Of a DNA stretch of 64,000 nucleotides, positions 51,883 through 61,248 are shown in pieces. The notes below the pieces were generated by a model. It saw only the letters and a list, made by a program, of their open reading frames with translations. It was not told where the DNA came from and searched no databases. Numbering within the stretch: the stretch's first letter is position 1; the number at the start of each line of letters is the position of its first letter. Source of the stretch: Mycosarcoma maydis (lineage: Eukaryota > Basidiomycota > Ustilaginomycetes > Ustilaginales); NCBI RefSeq assembly GCF_000328475.2, contig NC_026484.1, positions 620,001-684,000 of the forward strand, written 5' to 3'. The translations under genes and the position numbers were made by a program.

Positions 51883-51891
51883 CATATATTA
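51883..51891 (+). promoter_or_regulatory. Candidate TATA element of the sugar transporter
   Basis: CATATATTA-like string about 80 bp before the transporter start codon. Sequence and spacing fit a TATA box; unsupported by transcript data. Confidence 0.35.
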
Positions 51892-51966
51892 CAACCGGCT
51901 AGCTTGGCATCGCCCTCCCCACCGTCCCTCGTTCCATCGAACCTCGCATCATCCGCTTCCTTCATT

Positions 51967-53898
51967 ATGGCAGCGATCGAAAAGAATAGCTCAAAACTCG
52001 ACGAAAGGTTCGGCGCCAACAAGCTCGCCACCGACGACGTCAGCTCACACGATGCCTCCAACTCGGTCACCATGCCGCACTCGGAGGATGTCAAGTTCAG
52101 CAATCCTCTGGCTGGCATCCCCAAAGAGCAACTGCTGTGCAACGTCGAGGCGTTCGCCCAGGAAAAAGGTCTGACGGACGAGCTCGAGATGCTCCAGAAA
52201 GGTGCACTCCTTGCACAGCGCCCCGCCGAGTACGAGGAGATCGTCGAGCTCTCTCAGGCTGAGAAGGATGCTGTCGCTCACGAGTACGCGCACAAGTGGT
52301 CGCACCCCAAGCTGCTGTATATGACCATCTTTGTCTGCTCGATCGGCGCCGCTACCCAGGGCTGGGATCAGACCGGTTCGAACGGTGCCAACCTTTCGTT
52401 CCCGCTCGAGTTCGGTATCCCTGAGTCGTCGCCCGTCGGCGTTCTTCCCGGTCAGCCAGGCTACGTCACCGACGCAGAGGCGCAGAGGAATCAGTGGCTC
52501 GTCGGTGTCGTTAATGCTGCACCGTACATTGCCAGTGCGCTGTTTGGCTGCTGGATATCCGACCCGCTCAACAACTACTTTGGTCGTCGCGGCTGCATCT
52601 TTATCACCGCCATCATCCTGCTCGTCACGCCCATCTGCTCGGGTCTTACGCAAAACTGGTGGGAACTGTTTATTGTGCGTCTTATCCTGGGCATCGGCAT
52701 GGGCGCAAAGGGTTCCACTGTCCCCGTATTTGCCGCAGAGAACTCACCGCCTCAGATCAGAGGTGCGCTCGTCATGGGCTGGCAGCTGTGGACCGCCTTT
52801 GGCATCTTTCTCGGCTTCGTCGCGAATGTTGCTGTCATTGACGTAGGTAAGATTGCCTGGCGTCTGCAGCTCGGTTCCGCCTTTATCCCAGCGCTGCCGC
52901 TTGCGGTGCTCATCTACTTCTGTCCAGAGTCGCCGCGTTGGTTGATGAAGAAGAACCGTTACCCTCAAGCACTGCGCTCGCTCATCCGTCTTCGACACAA
53001 CAAGATCCAGGCTTGTCGTGACCTCTACTACATCCACGTGCAGCTCGTGGAGGAGAGCAAGATCGTTAGAGGAGAAACGTACCTGAAGCGCTTCAAGGAG
53101 CTCTTTACGATCCCGCGTGTTCGACGTGCTACGGTTGCGTCTACGACCGTTATGTTATCACAACAGTTATCTGGGGTGAATGTTATTGCCTTTTTCTCAT
53201 CTACTATTTTTCTGGAATCTGGATCGACGGCCAAACAAGCTCTGTACGCATCGCTGGGATTCGGAGCGATCAACTTCCTGTTTGCCTTCCCGGCGCTCAT
53301 CACGATCGATACGTTTGGGCGTCGAAGTCTGCTGTTGTTTACCTTTCCTCAGATGACGTGGACGCTGCTTGCGGCAGGGCTGTGTTTCCTGATCCCTGGC
53401 GAGGACAGCAAGACGCGCCTCGGTCTGGTAGCGCTGTTCATCTACCTGTTCACGATGGCGTATAGCCCTGGATGTGGGCCGGTGCCGTTTACGTATTCGG
53501 CCGAGGTATTCCCGCTGGCGCAGAGGGAGCAGGGCATGTCGTGGGCGGTCGCTACCTGTCTCTTCTGGGCAGCTGTGCTCAGTATCACTTTCCCTAGGAT
53601 GCTCAAGGCCATGACTCCGACCGGAGCTTTTGGATTCTATGCCGGAACAAACATTGTGGCTTTCATCCTCATCTATCTCTTCGTCCCGGAAACGGCGCGT
53701 TTCACTCTCGAAGAGTTGGACGCCGTCTTCGGCGTCCCCCACGCAACCTTTATTCGTCACCAGAACACAAAAGTGCTCCCCTACTGGTTCAAGACCACCG
53801 TCCTCAGGAAAAACGCTCTACGCCCTCCTCGACTCATCCAGCTCGATTCAAACCTCGTAGGTGCAGGCGAAAAGCGTCCCGAAGCCTCGATCGCTTAG
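51967..53898 (+). CDS. MFS sugar transporter
   Basis: A 643-residue major facilitator of the sugar porter family, with about 12 membrane segments between residues 120 and 590. Family motifs: the first helix is followed by GWDQTGSNGANLSFP; DPLNNYFGRRGCIF is the loop 2-3 signature; IRGALVMGWQLWTAFGIFLG follows; PESPRWLMKK ends the first half; QQLSGVNVIAFFSSTIF and DTFGRRSLLLF mark the second; PETARFTLEELDAVFG ends the core. The N-terminal 115 residues are hydrophilic and cytosolic. The substrate is uncertain: the sequence type is close to monosaccharide or myo-inositol porters. The Met at 51967 (MAAIEKNSSKLDERF) is used rather than an upstream in-frame Met. The stop codon overlaps the first base pairs of a repeat array. 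Single exon. Confidence 0.93.
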   Translation: MAAIEKNSSKLDERFGANKLATDDVSSHDASNSVTMPHSEDVKFSNPLAGIPKEQLLCNVEAFAQEKGLTDELEMLQKGALLAQRPAEYEEIVELSQAEKDAVAHEYAHKWSHPKLLYMTIFVCSIGAATQGWDQTGSNGANLSFPLEFGIPESSPVGVLPGQPGYVTDAEAQRNQWLVGVVNAAPYIASALFGCWISDPLNNYFGRRGCIFITAIILLVTPICSGLTQNWWELFIVRLILGIGMGAKGSTVPVFAAENSPPQIRGALVMGWQLWTAFGIFLGFVANVAVIDVGKIAWRLQLGSAFIPALPLAVLIYFCPESPRWLMKKNRYPQALRSLIRLRHNKIQACRDLYYIHVQLVEESKIVRGETYLKRFKELFTIPRVRRATVASTTVMLSQQLSGVNVIAFFSSTIFLESGSTAKQALYASLGFGAINFLFAFPALITIDTFGRRSLLLFTFPQMTWTLLAAGLCFLIPGEDSKTRLGLVALFIYLFTMAYSPGCGPVPFTYSAEVFPLAQREQGMSWAVATCLFWAAVLSITFPRMLKAMTPTGAFGFYAGTNIVAFILIYLFVPETARFTLEELDAVFGVPHATFIRHQNTKVLPYWFKTTVLRKNALRPPRLIQLDSNLVGAGEKRPEASIA

Positions 53899-53935
53899 TC
53901 GTGAGTCGCGAGTCGTGAGTCACGAGTCACGACTC
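53897..53935. repeat. ACTCACG-type 7-bp array at the transporter stop codon
   Basis: Units AGTCGTG, AGTCGCG, AGTCGTG, AGTCACG, AGTCACG, ACTC begin inside the TAG stop of the sugar transporter and run into its 3' flank. It is the purest example of the sister form of the repeat. Confidence 0.85.
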
Positions 53936-54457
53936 CGTGTCTCGTCCATCTCCTCCTGCGCTGTTGATCGATCTCGCTATGTTATACCTTTTCGTCGGAT
54001 ATTTTTCGTCCGACTTTTTTTTGTGTCTTAAGTAAATCTGAGTGTGCGCGTTTGGCAACGACACTCACGACTGATTGAGGTGCGGTAGGATGCAACTGTA
54101 TTCTTGGCGACTCGGCCAACGGACGCGATACGTACAGCGAGGATGAGACGAGCTGTAGCGAAGCATGAAGCCAAGAAAGAGCGGTCGCTTACGTGTTTGG
54201 TATGGTGGTAGGCAACCGACGTGTCGGTCGCCATGGGATGGGAGCGAGCGCATCTGCGCGGCCTTACGGGATTGGTCTCAGCATCCACCGATGAGCCGTC
54301 TGTGGGATTGTGCACATCGATGCGCTTTGCACACGAACGCGCTGGCTCCCTAGCCACGCTGGTGTGCTCGCATAGTAAATGAGCGTATGGGATTCAAACG
54401 AAGGTGGGGTAAAAACAAACGGGACCACACTCAGATGTGTACCTGAGAGCGGAGAGA
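53899..54457. other. 3' flank between convergent transporter and DENN-EFM7 genes
   Basis: About 560 bp. After the repeat array there is a T-rich segment near 54016-54026 and isolated TCACGACT near 54065. No gene recognised. Confidence 0.5.
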
Positions 54458-57400
54458 TCACGCTCTCCATAACCGGAAACCATGAATGGTAGATCTGACG
54501 ACCTCATCGCCTGGATCTTGCGGGAACATGGGCTGGCGGAACCACTCGCCGAGTTCCTCGAATTTCCAACCCTTTACTTCGGCCATATCGAAGAACTGCA
54601 TATCCTTGTACGCCAAATGCGGACGGTGGTGAGTGAAAAAGACCAGCACGCACGGCGTCGTGAGGCAAGCTTCCACATGCGCACCCTCGTCCGCATCCGC
54701 CAGACACATCTCGCACGTCTCGAGCAACGCCGGATGCGCCTGATGGTTGAACACCAGGTCTGAGAGCAGGATCAAGTCGAACTTGCCCGGCTTGCCCGCT
54801 TCCGACACTTTTTCAAGCAGACTCGACGGATCGCGGCCCCAGATATATCCTTCAACAAATGTCTTGCCCGCGCCTCGCAGTGCAGACGACTCGTCTTGAC
54901 AGTTGAGCACTACGTTTTTGGTCAAATTGTCGATCAGCAACTTGTCCGGATAGTCGGTCGCCACCACGTGCGACGCCGATGCCCAGTTGCACACGATACT
55001 CGGCAAGCCCGCCGCTGCGCCCAGCTCGAGCACACGTTTCCCTTTCAACAGCGTGAGTGCATGCGCGCACAAGAAATCCGAAAGGATAAAGCTCGCATTC
55101 CACGCCAAGTGGCCCCACAACGGATGCGAACCGACCAGGTTCAGCGTCACCTTGGACGACGTACCCGGGAATTCGTAGTACGTAACCGTGGGCGGCGGCG
55201 TCTTGGGTCGAAAATCTTCGGGCTCTTCAAACATGTTAAGAGCCTCGTCCGACCCATCGTCGTCATCGTTTGCGTTCACCGTCTTTAAGTCCGAGCACAG
55301 ATCTAGCTCGTCGAGCTTCTTGGACATGTCCACATCCTCGCTCGCCTGGTTCCCAGCAAGCTCAGGCGTTGGCCTGTTGCGATCGCCAGAAGCTTCATCA
55401 CCTTGGACCGCGACGCTTTTGACCTGAATTTGCGCGCCTTCAGCGGCGGCGGCAGGCGACACGGCAGCACCGACAATGGCCGCTGCTACTCCTGTAGCTG
55501 CAGCGCTTCCGACCACTGCAGGCACCGAGGGCGACGCTTCAGCAGTCTTGGCGGCTTCTGGTTCTGCCTGCACTTCGCTCGGCGGAGAAGACGTGGCGTG
55601 GCCGTTCGCTTCCGTAGAGCTGTTCTCGGTGTGTGCGGCATTGGTCGATCCCAGCGAGACACCTCGGGAACGGGCAGGGCTTTTTGGTGTAAGCGCTGGC
55701 GCACTTGGAGCAAGATAATTGGAGCGAGCAGAAGAACTGTGATTGGCCGAAGAGCCGGCACGCTGGCGACGTGAAAATACGCCAGAATGGTTTCCGTCCA
55801 TCGTCTCGACCTCTTCTGACATGCTGGCCTGGTTGGCTCGGTCGTTGATATCCAAAGCTTGGCCATGGCCGATGCTCGAGGCAACGGCGTTGTGATGTCC
55901 AATGCTCGAAGCCGGCCCGTGCTCGTATCGAGCGCTTCCGATCGAGGAGGACGACAAACGACGACGACGCTCGAATGTGGCAGATCGTCGACCCTCGAGC
56001 TGTGTGAGGGTCGACTCGAGCTGCTGCTGGATCTTGGCAATCTGATCTGTGACAGCGGTTGTTCGCTTCTGGATCTCGTTGTTCATCTGCTCGTCGGGGA
56101 AGTGATTGGAGGAGGTGCCGTTGGCATTGGCGTTGGCGTCGACAGGCTCGGTGTGACCATTGGTAGAGGGAGCGACAAGTGGCAACTTCCTGGCCTGACC
56201 GTTGATTTGTGGCTGGCCCATTGAAATACGCTGTTCGGCCAGAGCACGGGCCTTGAGGACGTGCATCTCGGTGTTGTGGCTTGCGTCACTGGCAGCGGGC
56301 GAGTCAACACGGCCAAAATTCTGCGTCAAGCTCTGCAGGTTGTTGAGTGAGGACATGCCGAATTCTTCGGCCCCGGTGCTGCTCAGAACGTTGCGAATCT
56401 CGTCCATCATGGCTTCGCGCTCGGATTCGAGGTTGTCCATGGCGGTGCGCATGCGCAATAACTCGTTCTGTGCCTTTTCACGTGCCTGTTCGGTCTCACG
56501 CAGCTGGATTTGCGCTTGTACATAGTCCATGTCTCTTTGCTGCAGAGTCGACGTGAGCCTCTTTGACTCTCTGCGCTCCTTGTCGAGCTTGATCCGGAGA
56601 TCGCTGGCTTCGCGGGTGAGTCGATCGACGAGTTGCTGAATCTTGTCAAACTGCTGTCGCCACATCTCGCCTTCGCTCATGAGGAAGGCGAGTCGCTTGT
56701 TGAGCCTGCCAATCTTGTTCTCGAGACCGTCGCGAGCGTCGACAAAGGTACTTGCCCTCTTGCGCAGCGCAAGTACAGCCGCTTGCTCGGTCTCAGAGGC
56801 AACCAATTGGCTTTCGGTACGCATGCGCAGGAACTTTTTAAGGAAGCTCGGCTTGGTACCCTCGTGCAAAACCTGATCGAATACACCGACAAGCGCGCCA
56901 TGGTCCCACCAAGACGGCGTATCAAGGTGTTCATACGGTGCATCGCGCGACGAAGACTCGACCTTGCTGAGCGGACGGAAGCGACCGCTGGGGAAAGCCT
57001 CGACGTACTCGCGCGGGATGGTGTAGTCGGCGGAAGAGAAGCCGAGAGCTGTAATGAGTTTTCTGCGCTTCTTGTCTCGTGCCGTTCCCTTGCTAGGAGC
57101 CTTGAGAGGTGGGCGCGGGCAGTTGACAAAGTTGATGTCCAGGTCGACGACGCAGACTTCTTGAGCGGGCTTAATGATGCTGCGCAATTCCGTGTTGATG
57201 GCGATGAGCCAAGAGCCTGGGTCCTCGAGATAGATGCGAACATCTCTTGCGTGACAGTTCTGGTGTGCAACGCCTTTCCAGCCACACAGCTCTACCAGGT
57301 ACTTGATCGTCTCGACGGCCATGCCCAGGAGGGCAGGATGGCGCGACATGAAGAGGATGCGGCCAGCGGGTGCCAAGGCGATCTCACAGATGGTGAGTAC

Positions 57401-58774
57401 ATTGTCGATGGAAAGCGTCTTGAAGAGGGGCCACATGGAAAAGTCGATGCCGAGCAAACCTCTGCCCCAATCGATGGCACCTGGGAAAGTGCAGATGAAG
57501 GAAAGATCTTCATCTGGCGACTTGAGACGGAAGGTTTCACCGATGCGAGGTGCTGGATGACGGAGGATGGCTGCCATGAGCCTGTTGTGCATCTCAATGT
57601 TGCGGCTGTACTTGAACCAGGCGGCCTTGTTCCAGTCGCCGAGCAAATTGTAGATGGGATAACGGGAGACGATGCAGATAGCGTAAGGCATGAAGAAGGC
57701 GTTGTTGTCTGGTAGGAGCGAGTGACCCAAAGCGCTGGTGGCTTCAAAGTCTTCTTCGATGTCTTCGCCTTGATTGTTGATGCTCTTGTTGACACCGCTA
57801 CGGCCGTTGGCGCGCGCCTTTGCGAGTCGGGAGAGCTCTTTGCGGATGGCTTTTGCTCGCTTCTCGTCGGCTGCACTCCATACGGTGAGGACCGAGCCGT
57901 AAAAGGTGGCTACGCTGGGAGTATCTTCGCCGGCCGACGTGGTACCGGCAGCGAGACGAGACGAGACGCCTTCAAGGCCAAAACCCTCGCCGACGGCGGA
58001 GAAGGAGCGCACATTGTGGACGTTGGCAGCGCCAACCGAGAAGGGAGCGGTGGCCTTGCGCACGTCTGTCGAGGGGCGCGCGGCGCCTCCTGATGCAGAC
58101 GACTTTACGGTGGGGACGCTGAAGGAAAAGGTGTGCGAGGTAGACGAGGGAGGAAAGTGGACGGGACCAGAGGAGATCTCGATCTCGCGAGTGAAAGAGA
58201 GTTTGAGCGCTTTTGAGAGGACACGAGCGGTCTCTGCTCGCTCTATGCCGCCGCGACCGTCGGCCATTTCGATAAACTTTGGGTTTGAGCCGTTCTTTTT
58301 GTCGGAACCCCAAGCGCTGGTCTTTGCATCCTTCTTTTCAGAGGTGCTGGCGGGAGAGAGAGGGGCCTTTGCAGGCTGCTCATCGACTGGGTTAAGAGGC
58401 GGACAAATGGAGCAGCCGAGCACCTCGGGACGCCAGAAGCGGCCGACGGCGTTTTCAATGTGGTGTACGCCATTGGTGCAATCCTCTTCGGCCAAGGTCC
58501 AGACGGCAGGGTCCTTTGGAAGACCGAAAACGGCATAGAGTTGAGCGATGTTGTTGCCATCGGTGGATTTGGGGATGGAAACGTTAGAGGTACGAGCGTT
58601 GCTATACCTTGAAGTTGAAGCGCTATTGAACTGACGATGAGCGTTCTTGGGTGTACGAGCGCCCGACCTGCCGTCTGCGCTCTTGAGCGAGAGGTTGGAG
58701 AGAGAAAACTTGCCGCTCATCCCAGCTCGGCTGCCCGACCTGTTGGAACCGGCAGCGTCGGTGGCGCGCAACAT
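54458..58774 (-). CDS. DENN-domain protein in frame with an EFM7-type methyltransferase
   Basis: One uninterrupted 1438-codon frame with two unrelated modules. Residues 100-620 are a DENN module, the Rab GEF fold: AFFMPYAICIVSRYPIYNLL and FICTFPGAIDWGRGLLGIDF (upstream part) then LFKTLSIDNVLTICEIALAP with GRILFMSRHPALLG (core DENN). A coiled coil lies at about 660-800 and a disordered linker with an Ala/Gly/Val run follows. From Met1181 (MFEEPEDFRPKTPPPTVTYY) to the end are 258 residues that match the whole of an EFM7/Nnt1 methyltransferase: GSHPLWGHLAWNASFILSDF, the SAM loop VLELGAAAGLPSI, and DLILLSDLVFNHQAHPALL. EFM7 methylates the N-terminus and Lys2/3 of eEF1A. Either a true fusion, or two genes whose frames happen to run together, with EFM7 starting at Met1150 or Met1181. 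Confidence 0.85.
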   Translation of the reverse strand: MLRATDAAGSNRSGSRAGMSGKFSLSNLSLKSADGRSGARTPKNAHRQFNSASTSRYSNARTSNVSIPKSTDGNNIAQLYAVFGLPKDPAVWTLAEEDCTNGVHHIENAVGRFWRPEVLGCSICPPLNPVDEQPAKAPLSPASTSEKKDAKTSAWGSDKKNGSNPKFIEMADGRGGIERAETARVLSKALKLSFTREIEISSGPVHFPPSSTSHTFSFSVPTVKSSASGGAARPSTDVRKATAPFSVGAANVHNVRSFSAVGEGFGLEGVSSRLAAGTTSAGEDTPSVATFYGSVLTVWSAADEKRAKAIRKELSRLAKARANGRSGVNKSINNQGEDIEEDFEATSALGHSLLPDNNAFFMPYAICIVSRYPIYNLLGDWNKAAWFKYSRNIEMHNRLMAAILRHPAPRIGETFRLKSPDEDLSFICTFPGAIDWGRGLLGIDFSMWPLFKTLSIDNVLTICEIALAPAGRILFMSRHPALLGMAVETIKYLVELCGWKGVAHQNCHARDVRIYLEDPGSWLIAINTELRSIIKPAQEVCVVDLDINFVNCPRPPLKAPSKGTARDKKRRKLITALGFSSADYTIPREYVEAFPSGRFRPLSKVESSSRDAPYEHLDTPSWWDHGALVGVFDQVLHEGTKPSFLKKFLRMRTESQLVASETEQAAVLALRKRASTFVDARDGLENKIGRLNKRLAFLMSEGEMWRQQFDKIQQLVDRLTREASDLRIKLDKERRESKRLTSTLQQRDMDYVQAQIQLRETEQAREKAQNELLRMRTAMDNLESEREAMMDEIRNVLSSTGAEEFGMSSLNNLQSLTQNFGRVDSPAASDASHNTEMHVLKARALAEQRISMGQPQINGQARKLPLVAPSTNGHTEPVDANANANGTSSNHFPDEQMNNEIQKRTTAVTDQIAKIQQQLESTLTQLEGRRSATFERRRRLSSSSIGSARYEHGPASSIGHHNAVASSIGHGQALDINDRANQASMSEEVETMDGNHSGVFSRRQRAGSSANHSSSARSNYLAPSAPALTPKSPARSRGVSLGSTNAAHTENSSTEANGHATSSPPSEVQAEPEAAKTAEASPSVPAVVGSAAATGVAAAIVGAAVSPAAAAEGAQIQVKSVAVQGDEASGDRNRPTPELAGNQASEDVDMSKKLDELDLCSDLKTVNANDDDDGSDEALNMFEEPEDFRPKTPPPTVTYYEFPGTSSKVTLNLVGSHPLWGHLAWNASFILSDFLCAHALTLLKGKRVLELGAAAGLPSIVCNWASASHVVATDYPDKLLIDNLTKNVVLNCQDESSALRGAGKTFVEGYIWGRDPSSLLEKVSEAGKPGKFDLILLSDLVFNHQAHPALLETCEMCLADADEGAHVEACLTTPCVLVFFTHHRPHLAYKDMQFFDMAEVKGWKFEELGEWFRQPMFPQDPGDEVVRSTIHGFRLWRA

Positions 58775-58999
58775 GGATGAACAACCGATGAACGACCGAT
58801 CAAGAGTGGCGAAGAAGCACGCACGAACGTACGCACGCTCTGGGTCTAGGACGAGCTCGTCAATCGTGGACGGATGTTGGTGGTTGTGAGCAGAGATCTA
58901 GCGGAACAGACGAGCACAGCTCGTGACTGGCTGGGGGTGATATAACGATATGTAATAGGCGGTCCGGCAACCCAACTTGCAGGACACGAACTTGGAGAG

Positions 59000-59023
59000 A
59001 TTCGTGATTCACGATTCACGATT
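59000..59023. repeat. 7-bp tandem array, ATTCACG type
   Basis: ATTCGTG, ATTCACG, ATTCACG, ATT in exact register. Confidence 0.85.
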
Positions 59024-59047
59024 GTATTAAAATTATTTTGTTCACAA

Positions 59048-59098
59048 ATTCACGTTCACGATTTACGATTTACGATTTACGATTTACGATTCACGATT
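59048..59098. repeat. 7-bp tandem array with four ATTTACG units
   Basis: ATTCACG, a 6-bp unit TTCACG, four ATTTACG units, ATTCACG and ATT. The four identical variant units imply that the array grew by local duplication. Confidence 0.9.
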
Positions 59099-59339
59099 GT
59101 CGACCTTTTCCCGTTTCGTGTGTGGGCACACGGCATTCACGAATCGCGAATCGCAAAGCGTTAGTGTGATCCGATCCAAATTTGTGAAATCTTGTGAATC
59201 CGATTTCGGTGTTGGAACACTCCTCGCTCACTCACGACTAGGCTGCGACTAGGCTGGACGCTTTGTCCGGGAATTCGTTCGTCCATTCGTCGGGTTGTGT
59301 ATAACTCATCAAACAAGTTGATGCACCGCTCGTCGATCC

Positions 59340-59350
<11 letters not shown>

Positions 59351-59380
<30 letters not shown>
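59351..59380. repeat. Poly-T homopolymer
   Basis: About 30 consecutive T residues on the plus strand, preceded by short T runs. It lies between divergent genes, so it is not a poly-A tail relic of either. Length may be affected by assembly error. Confidence 0.85.
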
Positions 59381-59382
<2 letters not shown>

Positions 59383-59778
59383 CGTCGAGAATGTTTTCCC
59401 CTGCAGTTTCATTATTGTTTCTGACGGGGGTTTGTTTGTTTCGTGCTCCGTGTTCGCCACGATGCTCGTTTGTTAGGCGAGAAGCCCAGAACGCAAGAAA
59501 AGAACACCAGCAAAACAGAAAAGAATTTAGAAAATAATAAAGAATCAAAAGAAATAAAGAGATGAAAAAAAATTGTCCGGACCCTGACTTTCCCTGCCTG
59601 AGCTTGGATTGGCTTGGCTTGCCGTGCCGTGCCCTGCCCTGCCCCAAGCTCGTCATCTTGAGATAACATCATCATCAACCATTTACGATTCGTGATTCAT
59701 CACACTTGACCGCTACCGCTGTTTTCAGCCGCGTTCAAACGCTTCTTTCGTACAGTCGCTTCTCCAAAGCGCAGCACC

Positions 59779-61248
59779 ATGGACATCCCACTATCGAGCG
59801 ATGCGCTCGACCTGTGCTTCCATCCAGCTGCCGAAACCAACCTGCTCGCCGTGGGACTCATCTCGGGCAAAATCCAACTCATCAACTATGACGACTACCT
59901 CTCTTCCCCATCCTCCTCACGAACGCCTCTTGCTCCGCCATCCAAGAAGTCCAAACCATCCACCATCTCCTCTGCCGTCGAAACACCCACAAAACTCTAC
60001 CGCAAGCTGTACACTTCTCGACCCTCGAAAAAGTCGTGTCGTGGTCTGCATTTTTCCACGACTGGTTCGTCGATATTTTCCATCTCAAAGGACAAGTCGC
60101 TCTTCTCTACCGATACCCAAACGGGCAAGGTGGTGCAGAGCTGGATCGAGGTTCATGATGCCGCCCCGAGCAGGGTGTTACCTGTAGATGAATCCCTGGT
60201 GGTAACTGGCGATGATGATGGTGTGGTTCGACTGTGGGATGTTCGCAAAGGTGGAGGAAAGGGGATAAAGCCGGTGAGGATGTGGGAGCATCATTTTGAC
60301 TGGATCACAGATATGGTCTACTTGGCCGATCTGCCGGTTCCCAAGCCAAAATCGATCAAGGAGGCGAAAAAGTCAAAAACACAACTCAAGAAGCAGAGAC
60401 GACGTGCGAGACAGGCCGAACGGCTCAAGGAACACGACAAAGAGAAACGAGAGCAGAATGCTAGTGATACGGAAGCAAGTGAGCCAGACTCCGAAGATGA
60501 CGCTGCGATCAAGGTGGAAAGTCGAAGTCGGCTCATCGTCACGTCGGGCGACGGCTCGCTATCCAGCATCGACTTGCTTTCTTCAGGTCCTACCTCGTTC
60601 GAACAGTCCGAAGACCAAGAAGACGAATTGCTATCCATCACTTCCATTCGCTCTTCCACCAAACTCGTCGTCGGAACCCAACTCGGCATTCTTTCACTAT
60701 GGACTCCCAGTCGCGGCCTACTGGATCACGTGGACCGTGTTCCCGGCCATCCCGCTTCCGTCGACACGCTCGTCACGCTCGACAACGAAACCGTCCTCAC
60801 AGGTAGCTCCGATGGTCTGGTCAGGGTGGTCCAGATCCTCCCCTCCAAGCTTCTCGGCGTGATAGCAAGTCACAACGGTCTACCAGTAGAAAGGATGAAG
60901 CGCAAGCAAAGCGTACTAGCCAGTATTGGGCACACCAATGCGGTCAAGTTGACCGACTTGAGTCCCTTGTTGGATGACAATGATGATCAAGGCGACGACG
61001 ACGACGAGCAAGCCGGCGCATTGGGAATCGTCGGTCTTGCAGAGGATGATAGCGACGATGACGACGATGACGACGATGACGATGACGATGACGATGACGA
61101 AAAACATCTTGTAGTCGAACTAGACGGCGCAGAGCAGACCGATGGTGATGCTGAGAGCGGCCAAGACGATGAGCAAGATCCTGATTCTGAAGACGTCACT
61201 CCCTCCCAAAACAAGGCTGGCAAAGGAGGATTCTTCTCCGACCTCTGA
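59779..61248 (+). CDS. jip5: WD-repeat protein Jip5 (WDR55-like)
   Basis: A 489-residue Jip5/WDR55 homologue, a nucleolar WD40 protein for 60S subunit and rRNA maturation. The N-terminus is typical: SSDALDLCFHPAAETNLLAV, then LISGKIQLINYDDY. WD-type units follow: SIFSISKDKSLFSTDTQTG, LVVTGDDDGVVRLWDVRKGG and LVTLDNETVLTGSSDGLVRV. A long Lys/Arg/Glu-rich insert at about 190-240 (KKQRRRARQAERLKE) interrupts the propeller; this insert is common in fungal Jip5. The C-terminal region has FASIG-type SVLASIGHTNAVKLTDLSPL, an acidic run of about 16 Asp at 424-440 encoded by GAC/GAT repeats, and ends NKAGKGGFFSDL. Start at CACCATGGACATCC, a good context. Converges on the SAM-PH gene with 139 bp between the stops. 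Confidence 0.93.
   Translation: MDIPLSSDALDLCFHPAAETNLLAVGLISGKIQLINYDDYLSSPSSSRTPLAPPSKKSKPSTISSAVETPTKLYRKLYTSRPSKKSCRGLHFSTTGSSIFSISKDKSLFSTDTQTGKVVQSWIEVHDAAPSRVLPVDESLVVTGDDDGVVRLWDVRKGGGKGIKPVRMWEHHFDWITDMVYLADLPVPKPKSIKEAKKSKTQLKKQRRRARQAERLKEHDKEKREQNASDTEASEPDSEDDAAIKVESRSRLIVTSGDGSLSSIDLLSSGPTSFEQSEDQEDELLSITSIRSSTKLVVGTQLGILSLWTPSRGLLDHVDRVPGHPASVDTLVTLDNETVLTGSSDGLVRVVQILPSKLLGVIASHNGLPVERMKRKQSVLASIGHTNAVKLTDLSPLLDDNDDQGDDDDEQAGALGIVGLAEDDSDDDDDDDDDDDDDDDEKHLVVELDGAEQTDGDAESGQDDEQDPDSEDVTPSQNKAGKGGFFSDL

Larger units (their letters stand above)
50059..51966. other. Divergent intergenic region, ArfGAP and sugar transporter
   Basis: About 1.9 kb. Contents: a polypurine tract at 50290-50357, repeat units at about 50378-50426, a weak small frame at 50514-50702 described separately, a CGCCT/CGTCT pentamer run at 51584-51607, and a TATA-like site before the transporter. 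No other gene was recognised. Confidence 0.5.
58775..59778. other. Divergent intergenic region with the densest 7-bp repeats
   Basis: About 1 kb between the DENN-EFM7 start and the Jip5 start. Contains arrays at 59000-59023 and 59048-59098, units near 59138-59155 and 59683-59700, a run of about 30 T at 59351-59380 and a CTTGG/CCTGC-type pentamer run at 59608-59644. No coding frame supported. Confidence 0.65.

Noticed and set aside
56633..57715. Plus-strand open frame of 360 codons
   Set aside because: Antisense shadow of the DENN module.
59000..59098. CRISPR-like or telomere-like array
   Set aside because: Units are 7 bp in direct contact without spacers and do not match TTAGGG; the organism is a eukaryote.
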